This document shows positions 1 through 8,493 of a DNA stretch of 29,132 bases, in pieces. The first letter of the stretch is position 1; every line of letters starts with the position of its first letter. The DNA lies in contig JAAENB010000014.1 in assembly GCA_024224995.1 (NCBI GenBank), positions 1 to 29,132 on the forward strand, in the 5' to 3' direction. Made by a program: the position numbers and the translations under genes. The DNA is from a bacterium (lineage in GTDB: Bacteria > Spirochaetota > UBA4802 > UBA5550). The notes below the pieces were generated by a model. The model worked only from the letters and a program-made list of their open reading frames with translations. It was not told the origin of the DNA and searched no databases.

Positions 1-106
1 CTGCTGCCCTATGGGGTTAAAACCCCGGGCTAAAATTGACTCATTTTCAAAAACTCTTGCGCCCCTTCCGGAATCTCCATAGCCCTGGCCGGAAACCAGC
101 CAGTAA

Positions 107-127
107 AGACGTTGCACTGCAACGTCT
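107..127. repeat. 9-bp-arm palindrome, REP-like
   Basis: The arms AGACGTTGC (107-115) and GCAACGTCT (119-127) are perfect inverted copies around a 3-base loop. From memory, the same core appears as a dispersed intergenic palindrome in other bacterial genomes, notably cyanobacteria. That likeness is recall and has not been searched. Confidence 0.6.
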
Positions 128-209
128 CTCAGAACCAAACCCCTCGCAGTCGCAGGGGTCTCACCCGAGGGGGAAGAAGATGTTGAAAAAAGTTATATCA
201 TTTTTAATT

Positions 210-244
210 CTCTTGCGCCCCCTCCGGGGGTTGGGGGGGGGGGG
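210..244. repeat. 28-bp dispersed repeat plus a run of 12 G
   Basis: Bases 210-237 are identical to 20995-21022, which lies between two ATPase genes. The core is a CCCCC/GGGGG palindrome with loop TCC. In this copy the trailing G stretch runs from 233 to 244 (12 G). It sits directly downstream of the OmpA gene on the minus strand and could form a transcript-end hairpin, but no T-run follows. Confidence 0.65.
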
Positions 245-260
245 CAAACTTTTACCTGTT

Positions 261-1328
261 TTATTTACTCATAACCCTGGGGATTACGACAATATCAACC
301 CGGCGGTTTAGCGCTTTGTTGGCGGTAGAGTTATTCTGAACAAGGGGGTTAAACTCTCCGTACCCGGCAGCCGCGAACCTGGACCGGTCAAGGTTCTTGT
401 TCTTTAAAATATACCGCAATACCGCAAGAGCCCGTTCCGTTGAAAGATGCCAGTTGTCGCGAAACCGTCCCCCTCTCATTTTATCATCGTCAGTGTGTCC
501 TTCGACCACTATCCGGTTTTCGGGGTAGTTCTCTAATATCTTTGAAATTTTATTCAATGCCGACGATATTTGTATTTTAAGCCTTGCCGAACCGGAATCA
601 AAAGAAATACGATTGTCGATATTGATAATCAGCTTGCCGTGAAATTTTTTAAGCCGGATCTCTCCTTTCTCTATTTCGCTTTGAAGCTGCTTTTCCAGTT
701 CCCTTTCCTGGGCTGCCAACCGTTCCAGCTCGTTTTTTTGATCACCGGTTAATTTTTTAAGACCGGCAAGCTCTTCATTAAGGTTATTGATAATGCCCTG
801 AAGTCTGGCAATTTGATCTTCATAATCTTTCTTTAACTTCGCGATTTCCTGTAGGTTTTTATTCCGCTCGTCCTGAAGCTCCTGGCGTATTTTTTTCAGT
901 TCAGCTTCATAACGGGCCTGTAGTTTCTTATTCTCATCAATAAGCTGGCGTTCCCTGCTGCCGCTTTTTCTACGCAGGATAGCTATTGTTTTTTGAAGTC
1001 CTTTAATTCTTTTCTGGCAAAGTTTTTTATCTTTTGCCCGTTCTTTTTTGAGAAGGGCAATTTCTTTGTTCAGTTTATCGATTTCCCTTTTAAGCTTTTG
1101 TATCCTTTTGTTCAGGTTTGCTTTTTCGTTCTTATACTGCCTTTTAAGCTTTTTCAGCTCACTCTCTGCTGCTACTTTGTCTTTATAACAGTATTTAAGC
1201 TTGGTCTCAACAGCCGTCTTTTCATTCACGCATTTTTCATAATCAGACGGACCAAACAAACCCGCGTAAAGAGAAGCGCTGCTGATAAATATTGTTATCA
1301 GTATAATCGCTATTTTTGCTCTTCTCAT
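261..1328 (-). CDS. OmpA-family peptidoglycan-binding protein with a long coiled coil
   Basis: A 355-residue envelope protein. An N-terminal signal peptide (about residues 1-22, a hydrophobic stretch ending near SLYAG) is followed by a charged, heptad-like coiled coil from about 25 to 225. A C-terminal OmpA/MotB-type peptidoglycan-binding domain spans about 228-350. Diagnostic residues of that domain are visible: GHTDD at 277-281, an LSTERA segment around 297, AGYGEFNP, and NRRVDI near the end. The start is supported by AGGAG about 8 bases upstream. It probably anchors something in the periplasm or outer membrane to the cell wall. It lies 105 bp downstream of a coiled-coil lipoprotein on the same strand, so the two may be co-transcribed. 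The precise biological role is unknown; I am confident only of the domain assignment. Confidence 0.85.
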   Translation of the reverse strand: MRRAKIAIILITIFISSASLYAGLFGPSDYEKCVNEKTAVETKLKYCYKDKVAAESELKKLKRQYKNEKANLNKRIQKLKREIDKLNKEIALLKKERAKDKKLCQKRIKGLQKTIAILRRKSGSRERQLIDENKKLQARYEAELKKIRQELQDERNKNLQEIAKLKKDYEDQIARLQGIINNLNEELAGLKKLTGDQKNELERLAAQERELEKQLQSEIEKGEIRLKKFHGKLIINIDNRISFDSGSARLKIQISSALNKISKILENYPENRIVVEGHTDDDKMRGGRFRDNWHLSTERALAVLRYILKNKNLDRSRFAAAGYGEFNPLVQNNSTANKALNRRVDIVVIPRVMSK

Positions 1329-1387
1329 AAATTTTCTCCTTAAAAAAAGTTCCAGGCTCCTTACCGGGTTTTAGTTCCCGGCAAAGA

Positions 1388-1428
1388 ACCGATTACCGAT
1401 AACCACGCCCAAAGGGCGACCGATTACC
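1388..1428. repeat. Hairpin flanked by 10-bp direct repeats
   Basis: Two copies of ACCGATTACC (1388-1397 and 1419-1428) flank a CGCCC-AAA-GGGCG hairpin at 1406-1418. It lies between the lipoprotein and OmpA genes. No T-run follows the hairpin on the minus strand, so I do not call it a terminator. Confidence 0.5.
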
Positions 1429-1433
1429 TTACT

Positions 1434-2117
1434 TTACAGTTCTTCGGTAAAACCGGCTCCTTTGAGAGCTGTTTCCGCTTTTTTGAACTCATCAGCAGTT
1501 GATTTCCGGTCTTTTTGTTCCTTAGTAAGATTCTCTTGCTGGGACTTGTAATATTTTTCATAGTCCGCTACATTTATTCTGCCGTCATCATCCTTTTTCT
1601 TTGGATCTACAGGGCCCAGTGCTTTATCCTGGTTGGCTCTTCCTATTTTGGCTTCTTCAAACCGCTGCTCTGCAACTTTGGCGGCCAGTTCGGCTTCATT
1701 CAGTTCAATTTGAGCCTCCTGGTCTTCTTTTTTGGTTTTATAGTATTTTAATTTAAGCTGCTCCAGGTTTAGTTTTTTTCCATTCTCTTCGATCTCTTTT
1801 TTCGTCTCTTCAACCTTCGCGGTATTATTTTCCGCCATATGCAACTTGTTTTTATCTTCCAAAAGCCCTTTTTTCCCTTCATATTGAGAAATCTCTTTTT
1901 CGGTAACTGAAATCTTTAAATTTACGACTTTAAGTGATTTCTTTATTTCATCCTTTGAATCTGATATGGCAATAATCCTTTTTTCAATGGCTTCGAGCTT
2001 TTCCGTTTCCTCAGGACTTTTATTATTAAGATATTCGCTATTAATTTTTGACGGCATTGAAGCGAAGCATCCGGTTAGAAATATTGACGCGCTTATAAAG
2101 AGTGAATAGTATTTCAT
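1434..2117 (-). CDS. Coiled-coil lipoprotein
   Basis: A 227-residue predicted lipoprotein. The N-terminus MKYYSLFISASIFLTGC has a short positive region, a hydrophobic core and a lipobox LTGC with the modifiable cysteine at residue 17. The rest is almost entirely charged (K/E/Q rich) with heptad periodicity over about 35-190, which indicates a long coiled coil, and has no enzymatic motif. AGGAAGG precedes the start. It lies upstream of the OmpA-family gene on the same strand; both have long coiled coils, so they may form an envelope spacer or tether pair. I do not recognise the family. Confidence 0.75.
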   Translation of the reverse strand: MKYYSLFISASIFLTGCFASMPSKINSEYLNNKSPEETEKLEAIEKRIIAISDSKDEIKKSLKVVNLKISVTEKEISQYEGKKGLLEDKNKLHMAENNTAKVEETKKEIEENGKKLNLEQLKLKYYKTKKEDQEAQIELNEAELAAKVAEQRFEEAKIGRANQDKALGPVDPKKKDDDGRINVADYEKYYKSQQENLTKEQKDRKSTADEFKKAETALKGAGFTEEL

Positions 2118-2152
2118 AATTACCTTCCTGTATAACGATTAATATGTATTAA

Positions 2153-2158
2153 ATTATA
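2153..2158 (-). promoter_or_regulatory. Possible -10 box for the lipoprotein gene
   Basis: On the minus strand a perfect TATAAT lies about 35 bases upstream of the lipoprotein start in an AT-rich stretch. No good -35 box is visible at 16-18 bases, so this is weak. The rest of the 2118-2346 gap has a 7-bp-arm inverted repeat (TTACAAT/ATTGTAA) and nothing else I can name. Confidence 0.3.
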
Positions 2159-2346
2159 TCTACCCAAAAGTATGTGATAGTCCTGATATTGTTATCCAGG
2201 ATTGTGAGTCTCTTTTTAAGCCAAACAGTTACAATTTTATTGTAAATTTATTGCGCAACAGAGACTGTTTTTTGAGCAGTTACCAATAATATGGGTGATG
2301 TTAGTTACTTTTGCCGGGAAAGTCAAGAATTATACGGGAAATGGGA

Positions 2347-3291
2347 TCATTTTTGCTCTTTTCTCAGGGTAATGACCGTAACTTCACCGGGGCAGTTAAA
2401 TCGAATGGGAATACCTGATGCTCCGCACCCGGGGCTTGTATACCCGGTCATAGAGAGATAGTGCCATATTCCCTGGTGATATTTTCTTCCTTCATATTGA
2501 TGGGTAATGACCGGGACTCCTCCGGGAAGACAAATCTGTCCGCCGTGAGTATGTCCGCAGAGATATAGATCGTATTTATTGTTTGCGGCAGTGTCGTACA
2601 TTTCCGGGGAATGGGCCAGAAGTATCTTAAAATCATCAAGCTCTTCAGCCATACAGTTGAGGACCTGGTCGGTGTAATAATAAAAAGTGTCATCAATACC
2701 GGTGAGTGATATTTTACTGTTTTTGCGTTTGAGGCTGACAGATTCATTTCCCAGTACACTAATGCCCATTTTTTCAAAATGCTCAATCATTAAATAAGTA
2801 TCATGATTGCCCAGGATCGCGTAAATTCCATCCTTTGCCGTAATATTCGCGGCGATTTCCGACATAGAGGGGAAAATTTGTTTATACGGACCATGTATCT
2901 TTTCACGATAATCTCCGGTTATTACACAAACATCGTACTTAAGGTTTTCTATCTTCTTGCAGATTACTTTTTCAATGCCTTCAACACAGTCAAGGTGCAG
3001 ATCGGTCAGGTGCAGGATCCTGTACCCGTTAAAAGATTCGGGAAGGTTTGGAAATTCAAATTCAAGTTCACGAACAAGGATATTTTCAACATTCCGGTGG
3101 CCTCTGGCATACAACTGAAAAATCTTAAGAAAAATGGAAAAAATACCGGTAAGCCGTTCAAACAGAGTCCAATGGCTCTTTCCTTTTGTGCCCGAACGCA
3201 TATGCTTGAATTTATCGGTTTCTAAAACCGAACGGGTAATAAGCCATACCATTTTTTTCTTTTCTTTCCGGGAAAGTATTCCTTGTTCCAT
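2347..3291 (-). CDS. Calcineurin-like metallophosphoesterase (YaeI/YkuE type)
   Basis: A 314-residue dinuclear-metal phosphoesterase. All motifs of the fold are present in order: D97-x-H99 (LTDLHLD), G126-D127, GNHD at 161-164, H227 (LLAHSPE), and GHTHGGQ at 246-252. The spacing and the CGHTHGGQ signature fit the YaeI/YkuE subgroup, some of which act on lipid-linked or UDP-diacylglucosamine phosphates; the substrate here is unknown. The first 85 residues lack a clear transmembrane anchor and carry only a short hydrophobic patch at 49-60. AAGGAG lies 8 bases before the start. It begins 12 bp after the NUDIX gene and is the last gene of that operon. Confidence 0.85.
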   Translation of the reverse strand: MEQGILSRKEKKKMVWLITRSVLETDKFKHMRSGTKGKSHWTLFERLTGIFSIFLKIFQLYARGHRNVENILVRELEFEFPNLPESFNGYRILHLTDLHLDCVEGIEKVICKKIENLKYDVCVITGDYREKIHGPYKQIFPSMSEIAANITAKDGIYAILGNHDTYLMIEHFEKMGISVLGNESVSLKRKNSKISLTGIDDTFYYYTDQVLNCMAEELDDFKILLAHSPEMYDTAANNKYDLYLCGHTHGGQICLPGGVPVITHQYEGRKYHQGIWHYLSMTGYTSPGCGASGIPIRFNCPGEVTVITLRKEQK

Positions 3292-3303
3292 GAGACAGAC
3301 TCC

Positions 3304-4308
3304 TTATGAGAGATAACCGGTAGTGAGCCAGTAATTGATCTTATCGTAATAAAAGATTATTCTATTGTTAATATTAAGCGTTGTTGATATGTCGAGAGGT
3401 GAAGATAAAACCTGTTCACCAACGACATTCGTCCAGATGGACTTTCTGCTTAAGGCTGTTGCGGTTAAAATAGCAGGCAGAGGGATATTCTGTTTTTTTA
3501 AATTTTTCCCTGTTTCAATAAACTCCTCAACTCCCAGTGGAGTCTCTTTCTTTAACCAGAATTGAATCCCGCGAAGGATATTTTTATTCAGTTCCGTAAA
3601 AAGATCAATATAAGAAGCAAGAGCCGGAACCCCTTTTTCTATATCAGATGACCATTGGTTTGATATATCATTAATATGTCTTTCTATTATATGAATAATC
3701 GCGTCCGATAATAATTTTTCCTGGTCTTTCGCGTCGGAACTGATATCGTTGGCTAACAGGTCTCCGGGAAAAATGCGGTTAAGGGAATCGAGCATCTTCC
3801 AGATATCCGCGTAAAGGTCAATATAGATGTCGATAGCTTTTTCGTTAGATGTCCATGCGAGAGGAGGGATCTTTGTTATTGGGAAATAAGCGGCATCGGC
3901 AGCATCATCTCCCGGGCAAACAGTTCCACCGGTCATTCGGACTTCATAGGCCACAATTACAAGGTACCCGTAAAAATAATTATCAACAGTATCCACATCA
4001 ATAAGCCGGATAATTTCTCCGTCAATGCCTGCTTCTTCCTTGAGCTCCCTGAGAGCGGCTTCGCTTACTGCTTCCCCTGTTTCAGCGAATCCAATTGGAA
4101 GGCACCACATATCTTTATAGGGTTCTTTCTGCCGTTTAACCAGGAGCACTTCTCTATTCTCGTTTACGACAATGCTGCTCGCAACAGGTAATGGGTTCTC
4201 ATAAAAAATAGTATTACAATGCGGGCAATAATCCCGTTCTTTGTCTTCCTGGGTGACTTTTGAAATTGATTGACCGCAATAGCAGCAAAAAGCTTTTTCT
4301 TTTTTCAT
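3304..4308 (-). CDS. Zinc-ribbon NUDIX hydrolase fused to an RsbRD_N-like helical domain
   Basis: A 334-residue three-part protein. An N-terminal zinc ribbon has CxxC pairs at C8/C11 and C28/C31, as in NADH pyrophosphatase relatives. A NUDIX domain (about 40-165) has a complete box: G73-x5-E79-x7-R87-E88-x2-E91-E92-x-G94. The substrate is likely a nucleoside diphosphate derivative such as NADH, ADP-ribose or a dinucleotide. Unusually, an all-helical C-terminal domain of about 135 residues follows (about 199-334). This domain matches the leader protein of the downstream ATPase operon (15013-15534): IE(K/R)H-x7-W, GK(D/N)L-x4-IP, a Trp 16 residues later, and a D-x8-GY end, ungapped over the last 66 residues. 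It lies between the methyltransferase (20 bp gap) and the phosphoesterase (12 bp gap). The enzyme class is secure; the function of the C-terminal domain is inference. Confidence 0.85.
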   Translation of the reverse strand: MKKEKAFCCYCGQSISKVTQEDKERDYCPHCNTIFYENPLPVASSIVVNENREVLLVKRQKEPYKDMWCLPIGFAETGEAVSEAALRELKEEAGIDGEIIRLIDVDTVDNYFYGYLVIVAYEVRMTGGTVCPGDDAADAAYFPITKIPPLAWTSNEKAIDIYIDLYADIWKMLDSLNRIFPGDLLANDISSDAKDQEKLLSDAIIHIIERHINDISNQWSSDIEKGVPALASYIDLFTELNKNILRGIQFWLKKETPLGVEEFIETGKNLKKQNIPLPAILTATALSRKSIWTNVVGEQVLSSPLDISTTLNINNRIIFYYDKINYWLTTGYLS

Positions 4309-4328
4309 AAGATTTTCTCCCTGGACGC

Positions 4329-5222
4329 TTATGTTTTATAACATCGAAAGATGCCGTCATTTTTATTAAGAGAAATTAATCCGTGTTCTTTCGCGCAGGC
4401 AAATACAGTTTGTGAAAGAGCTGCTTCCAGGTCCGGAATCCTGTCCGGGTACATATCCAGAACCTCTTTATAAATAAGATGCCGTTTTTTTTCTATATAA
4501 TAAATACAATCATCAATATTTTCAAGTGGGAATACCATCTCATTCTTAAATTTGAGCATCTCAATCCTGTCAAAATAGGGTTCGAGAAGATTACTGCCGT
4601 CCTCCTGGGAAAAAGCCATAAAAAGTTTATTGAGCATTGTCTGCTCCGGCCGCGGCAGACCAATTTGTTCCATTGAACCTGGGATAAATTCAATCGCTTC
4701 TTTCAAAGAGAACTTGCTATGCGTTACGGCAACAAACAGGCCATTGGGCGTTAACAGCCTCGCGATCTCGTCAATGAGATGGGGGAAAAAATAGAGAGAA
4801 TAACAGGCGATAATAAGATCATACGTGGAGTCATCAATTGATCGTATTAGATCGGTACTGCCTTCAATAAATTTACCCGCATACCCGGTTGAATGAACAG
4901 AATTAAGATAAACCTCCCTGTTATTTGACACCAGGTCTATCCCGGTTATTTCTGCCTCAGAATGGAGGCGTCCTTTTAGCTTTTCTATAAAAAAACCATA
5001 TCCACAGCCAAGCTCCAGGATATTTTTTGATCGGGTAAGATCCAGGTGATGCAGGGCTACTTCCCGTACGTCCTCCCGGTTAGTGGAATATGTTTTGATA
5101 ATATGTTTCGTGACTAAAAGATCATAGACCTTATTGTATGTATTCTTTACGTCATCTTTTGTATAGATTTCTTCTTTTTGCATCCTGACATTTTTCCAAC
5201 GAATGTATATAAATATATACAA
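4329..5222 (-). CDS. Class I SAM-dependent methyltransferase
   Basis: Up to 297 residues. The Rossmann-type SAM-binding motif I is ILELGCGYG, the acidic residue ending strand beta-2 is in GIDLVS, and motif IV is DLIIACYSLYFF, followed by LLTPNGLFVAVTH. The overall pattern is Methyltransf_11/25-like, acting on a small molecule or lipid. The substrate is unknown. The first 13 residues (MYIFIYIRWKNVR) have no ribosome binding site upstream and are encoded by AT-rich promoter-like DNA. The internal ATG at 5183 (MQKEEIYTK) is a plausible true start, although its own Shine-Dalgarno is also weak. It is the first gene of an operon with the NUDIX and phosphoesterase genes. Confidence 0.8.
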   Translation of the reverse strand: MYIFIYIRWKNVRMQKEEIYTKDDVKNTYNKVYDLLVTKHIIKTYSTNREDVREVALHHLDLTRSKNILELGCGYGFFIEKLKGRLHSEAEITGIDLVSNNREVYLNSVHSTGYAGKFIEGSTDLIRSIDDSTYDLIIACYSLYFFPHLIDEIARLLTPNGLFVAVTHSKFSLKEAIEFIPGSMEQIGLPRPEQTMLNKLFMAFSQEDGSNLLEPYFDRIEMLKFKNEMVFPLENIDDCIYYIEKKRHLIYKEVLDMYPDRIPDLEAALSQTVFACAKEHGLISLNKNDGIFRCYKT

Positions 5223-5225
5223 AAT

Positions 5226-5242
5226 ACTATATATTATATAGT
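5226..5242. promoter_or_regulatory. Perfect 17-bp AT palindrome over a likely -10 box
   Basis: ACTATATA-T-TATATAGT is a perfect palindrome. On the minus strand it contains TATAAT, a good -10 box for the methyltransferase operon, especially if translation starts at 5183. It could be an operator, or merely AT-rich promoter DNA. Confidence 0.4.
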
Positions 5243-5334
5243 AATCTATTTATTGAATAAGTCATTAATTTTTTTTATTATTAGTTAAAAAGCTAAACAC
5301 TAATAGGCGAAGCCCCTCAACCCCCCTCCTGCGC

Positions 5335-5363
5335 GGCGCAGCGTTAGCTGCGCCCCTTTTTTT
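5335..5363 (+). terminator. Terminator-like hairpin with no upstream gene
   Basis: GGCGCAGC (5335-5342) and GCTGCGCC (5347-5354) pair perfectly around a GTTA loop. CC and seven T (5357-5363) follow, then another T-run. This is the textbook form of an intrinsic terminator reading plus. Nothing on the plus strand upstream needs terminating: the neighbour is the divergent methyltransferase. It may act in a leader for the PilZ gene, or be a dispersed GC-rich repeat, because the preceding CCCCTCAACCCCCC stretch resembles the 210-237 repeat inverted. Confidence 0.5.
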
Positions 5364-5384
5364 CATTTTTTTGCAAAAATATAT

Positions 5385-5418
5385 TTGAATTAAATGCAAA
5401 AATATTGTACATTATGAT
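5385..5418 (+). promoter_or_regulatory. Possible promoter of the PilZ-USP operon
   Basis: TTGAAT at 5385-5390 lies 17 bases before TACATT (5408-5413), with TATGAT at 5413-5418 as an alternative -10. The region is strongly AT-rich and holds two GCAAAAATAT copies (5373-5382 and 5396-5405) 23 bases apart, around the -35. It lies downstream of the terminator-like hairpin. Confidence 0.35.
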
Positions 5419-5464
5419 TAGATAATAAAACTATTAATATACAAATTATCTTAAGGGGGCCACA

Positions 5465-5824
5465 ATGAAACACTCGCCAAGAGAGCACCAGAGGATATAT
5501 CTCACCTTTTATTTGAGGGTTTTTGAAGGAGATGAATTTCTCGGTTTTATGATTGATATCTCCGCAAGTGGTTTGATGACTATGTCGGAATTCCCGCTAA
5601 AAGAAGGTAAATTCTACCTGTTGAAGATGAAACTTCCCTCATCCCTTGAATGGAAAGACAAAAAAGACACCGATAGATATATTGAGTTTACCGCGGAATG
5701 CAAGTGGTCAAAGCATGATGAGGTTGAAAAGGAATTCTATCTTTCCGGTTTTGAATTTACGGAATTACACGATCAAGAGAATGTTATTATCCATGAACTG
5801 ATCAAGGAATTCAGAATGAGATAA
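5465..5824 (+). CDS. PilZ-domain protein, probable c-di-GMP receptor
   Basis: A 119-residue single-domain protein. The two c-di-GMP-binding signatures of PilZ are intact: R6-x3-R10 (REHQR) at the N-terminus, and D31-x-S33-x2-G36 (DISASG). The rest alternates beta-strand-like segments, with a C-terminal helix about 100-119. It has no output domain, so it probably acts by binding a partner. AAGGGGG lies a few bases before the ATG. The gene is followed within 25 bp by the universal stress protein, so the two are likely co-transcribed. The family call is firm; the process it controls is not visible here. Confidence 0.85.
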   Translation: MKHSPREHQRIYLTFYLRVFEGDEFLGFMIDISASGLMTMSEFPLKEGKFYLLKMKLPSSLEWKDKKDTDRYIEFTAECKWSKHDEVEKEFYLSGFEFTELHDQENVIIHELIKEFRMR

Positions 5825-5848
5825 TCTTATAAAAAGGTGGAGGCAATT

Positions 5849-6292
5849 ATGAATAAGGCTACAATTCTGGTGGGGCTGCAGTTTATTGAAAACCCAAAGA
5901 AGATCCTTGAAGAGTCGCTTAAAGTGGCAAAAAAATACCAGGCTAAGATATATATCATGCATGTGATAGAAGAGATGCCCAGGGCTTCATTCTATTATGA
6001 TGCTTATAAAATCTGGGAAGATTTTCGGGATAAAGCGGTTAAAGAAACCCTTGGTGAAATGAATAAGTATATCAAAGAGTTATCCCATGATTTTGATGAT
6101 ATTGAACCCATTATTGAAGTAGGGAACCCGGTGGATAAAATAGTTGAGGAAGCTGAAAAACTTGAAGTTGACCTCATTATTGTTGGCCACCATGTTAGAA
6201 CAACATTTCAGCACCTTCTTCATCATAATATTGGTGAAAAAATTATGCGCCTTTCAAAGAGACCTGTTTTGAGTTTTTATATCGAAAACTAA
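5849..6292 (+). CDS. Universal stress protein (UspA superfamily), non-ATP-binding type
   Basis: 147 residues counted from the ATG at 5849. An upstream GTG at 5837 would add four residues, but it lies inside the GGTGGAGG ribosome binding site, so the ATG is preferred. The alpha/beta Usp fold is recognisable from ILVGLQF, the IYIMHVIEE strand, VGNPVDKIVEEAEKLEVDLIIVGHH, and IMRLSKRPVL. The ATP-binding signature G-x2-G-x9-G-(S/T) is degraded: G113 is present, but the second Gly is V116 and the Gly-Ser pair is H126-N127. The Asp usual after strand 1 is Q11. ATP binding is therefore unlikely, as in the UspA-like subgroup. It lies directly downstream of the PilZ gene and converges with the ATPase operon. 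Confidence 0.8.
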   Translation: MNKATILVGLQFIENPKKILEESLKVAKKYQAKIYIMHVIEEMPRASFYYDAYKIWEDFRDKAVKETLGEMNKYIKELSHDFDDIEPIIEVGNPVDKIVEEAEKLEVDLIIVGHHVRTTFQHLLHHNIGEKIMRLSKRPVLSFYIEN

Positions 6293-6341
6293 CTCAAGGG
6301 CTGAATCAAGGACTGAACGCATGGGTGCCTGTCCCCGGCAG

Positions 6342-6965
6342 TTACCCCTGCTCCATTCCCTGCCGTATCATTTTTTTCACGAATATTTCCTCTCTTTCCA
6401 TCTCTTCCAGCCTGTCCGATATAAATTTTTTAGTCTCTTCGTATTGAGGGATAAATATCTTTTCAAGAGCGTTTACCCTGCGCTGTACTTTTTTTAATTC
6501 GTTCGACAGCATAAAAATAGTCTTATAAATGGTAGTATACCGGGCAAGCAATTCCAGAAGTTCTTTTGATTTTTGTTTTACCCTGTCGAAATGGGATGAT
6601 GTTTCAAAAAAACTTGATGATACAACGCTCTCCTTTACTGATATTCCTATTTCCGGCATCTCCATTCCCATCAGTTTCTGATATTCCGTTGTTATGGAAT
6701 ACCGCTTTTTCTCCGATCCGCTTTTTAAGGCAAGCGCGTCGGAGCCCATTTCTACCGCTGCCAGTTTATAGGTATCGTATAGTTCTTTCAGAACCTGTTT
6801 AAAGTTCTCTTCCACACCACGGATTTTATTTACATTCCTGATAATTTCCATTACCAGGATCTCCCGCTTCTGGTCCAGAAGATCGAACCCTTCATTCGCG
6901 AACGCAAGATCGGCCTTAACTTTTCTTAAATTCGACTTTGTAGGCGCGATATCAATTCGGGGCAT
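6342..6965 (-). CDS. V/A-type ATPase subunit D, operon 1 (central shaft)
   Basis: A 207-residue, almost wholly helical protein of the ATP synthase D family. It forms the coiled-coil rotor shaft inside the A3B3 head. Family features are the MPRIDIAPTKSNLRKVK N-terminus and the KKVQRRVNALEKIFIPQYEETKKFI segment near the C-terminal helix. It is the last gene of the operon, 112 bp after subunit B; that gap holds an inverted repeat (7035-7083). The second copy, at 15755-16420, has the same signature (TRRRVNALEYILIPNVEETI). Confidence 0.93.
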   Translation of the reverse strand: MPRIDIAPTKSNLRKVKADLAFANEGFDLLDQKREILVMEIIRNVNKIRGVEENFKQVLKELYDTYKLAAVEMGSDALALKSGSEKKRYSITTEYQKLMGMEMPEIGISVKESVVSSSFFETSSHFDRVKQKSKELLELLARYTTIYKTIFMLSNELKKVQRRVNALEKIFIPQYEETKKFISDRLEEMEREEIFVKKMIRQGMEQG

Positions 6966-7034
6966 CTATATCTCCTTGCAAACAAGAATCCTTTCCGGAA
7001 ATGGTTCTGCTCCCGGCAGGATTGGGGTGTAATA

Positions 7035-7077
7035 GTTTGAAGTTCCAGGTTTAAAGTTCAAAATTCTTTAAAAAACT

Positions 7078-7083
<6 letters not shown>
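7035..7083. repeat. Inverted repeat overlapping the end of subunit B
   Basis: GTTTGAAGTT (7035-7044) and AACTTCAAAC (7074-7083) are perfect inverted arms. They are followed by tandem ACTTCAAACTTC units up to about 7095. The stop codon and last few codons of subunit B (operon 1) lie inside the repeat, so the repeat supplies the final residues of that protein. Confidence 0.6.

Positions 7084-8464
<1,381 letters not shown>

Positions 8465-8493
<29 letters not shown>

Larger units (their letters stand above)
1..260. repeat. Non-coding patch of short palindromic repeats
   Basis: I see no credible gene here. The stretch is a mosaic of short palindromes: GGGGTTAAAACCCC at 13-26, an AGACGTTGC/GCAACGTCT hairpin at 107-127, and two versions of a CTCTTGCGCCCC-type repeat at 54-72 (degenerate) and 210-237 (identical to 20995-21022). 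A plus-strand frame at 36-311 is open across it but has no ribosome binding site, a low-complexity translation, and runs antisense into the OmpA gene. The palindromes resemble dispersed REP-like elements. Confidence 0.7.

Noticed and set aside
36..311. Plus-strand frame of 91 codons
   Set aside because: It spans several palindromic repeats and a G-run, has no ribosome binding site, and overlaps the OmpA gene antisense.
5837..5848. GTG start for the universal stress protein
   Set aside because: That GTG lies inside the GGTGGAGG ribosome binding site of the ATG at 5849.
6293..6341. Terminator between the USP gene and ATPase operon 1
   Set aside because: Only a 4-bp TGCC/GGCA pairing is visible and no T-run; a bidirectional terminator cannot be supported.
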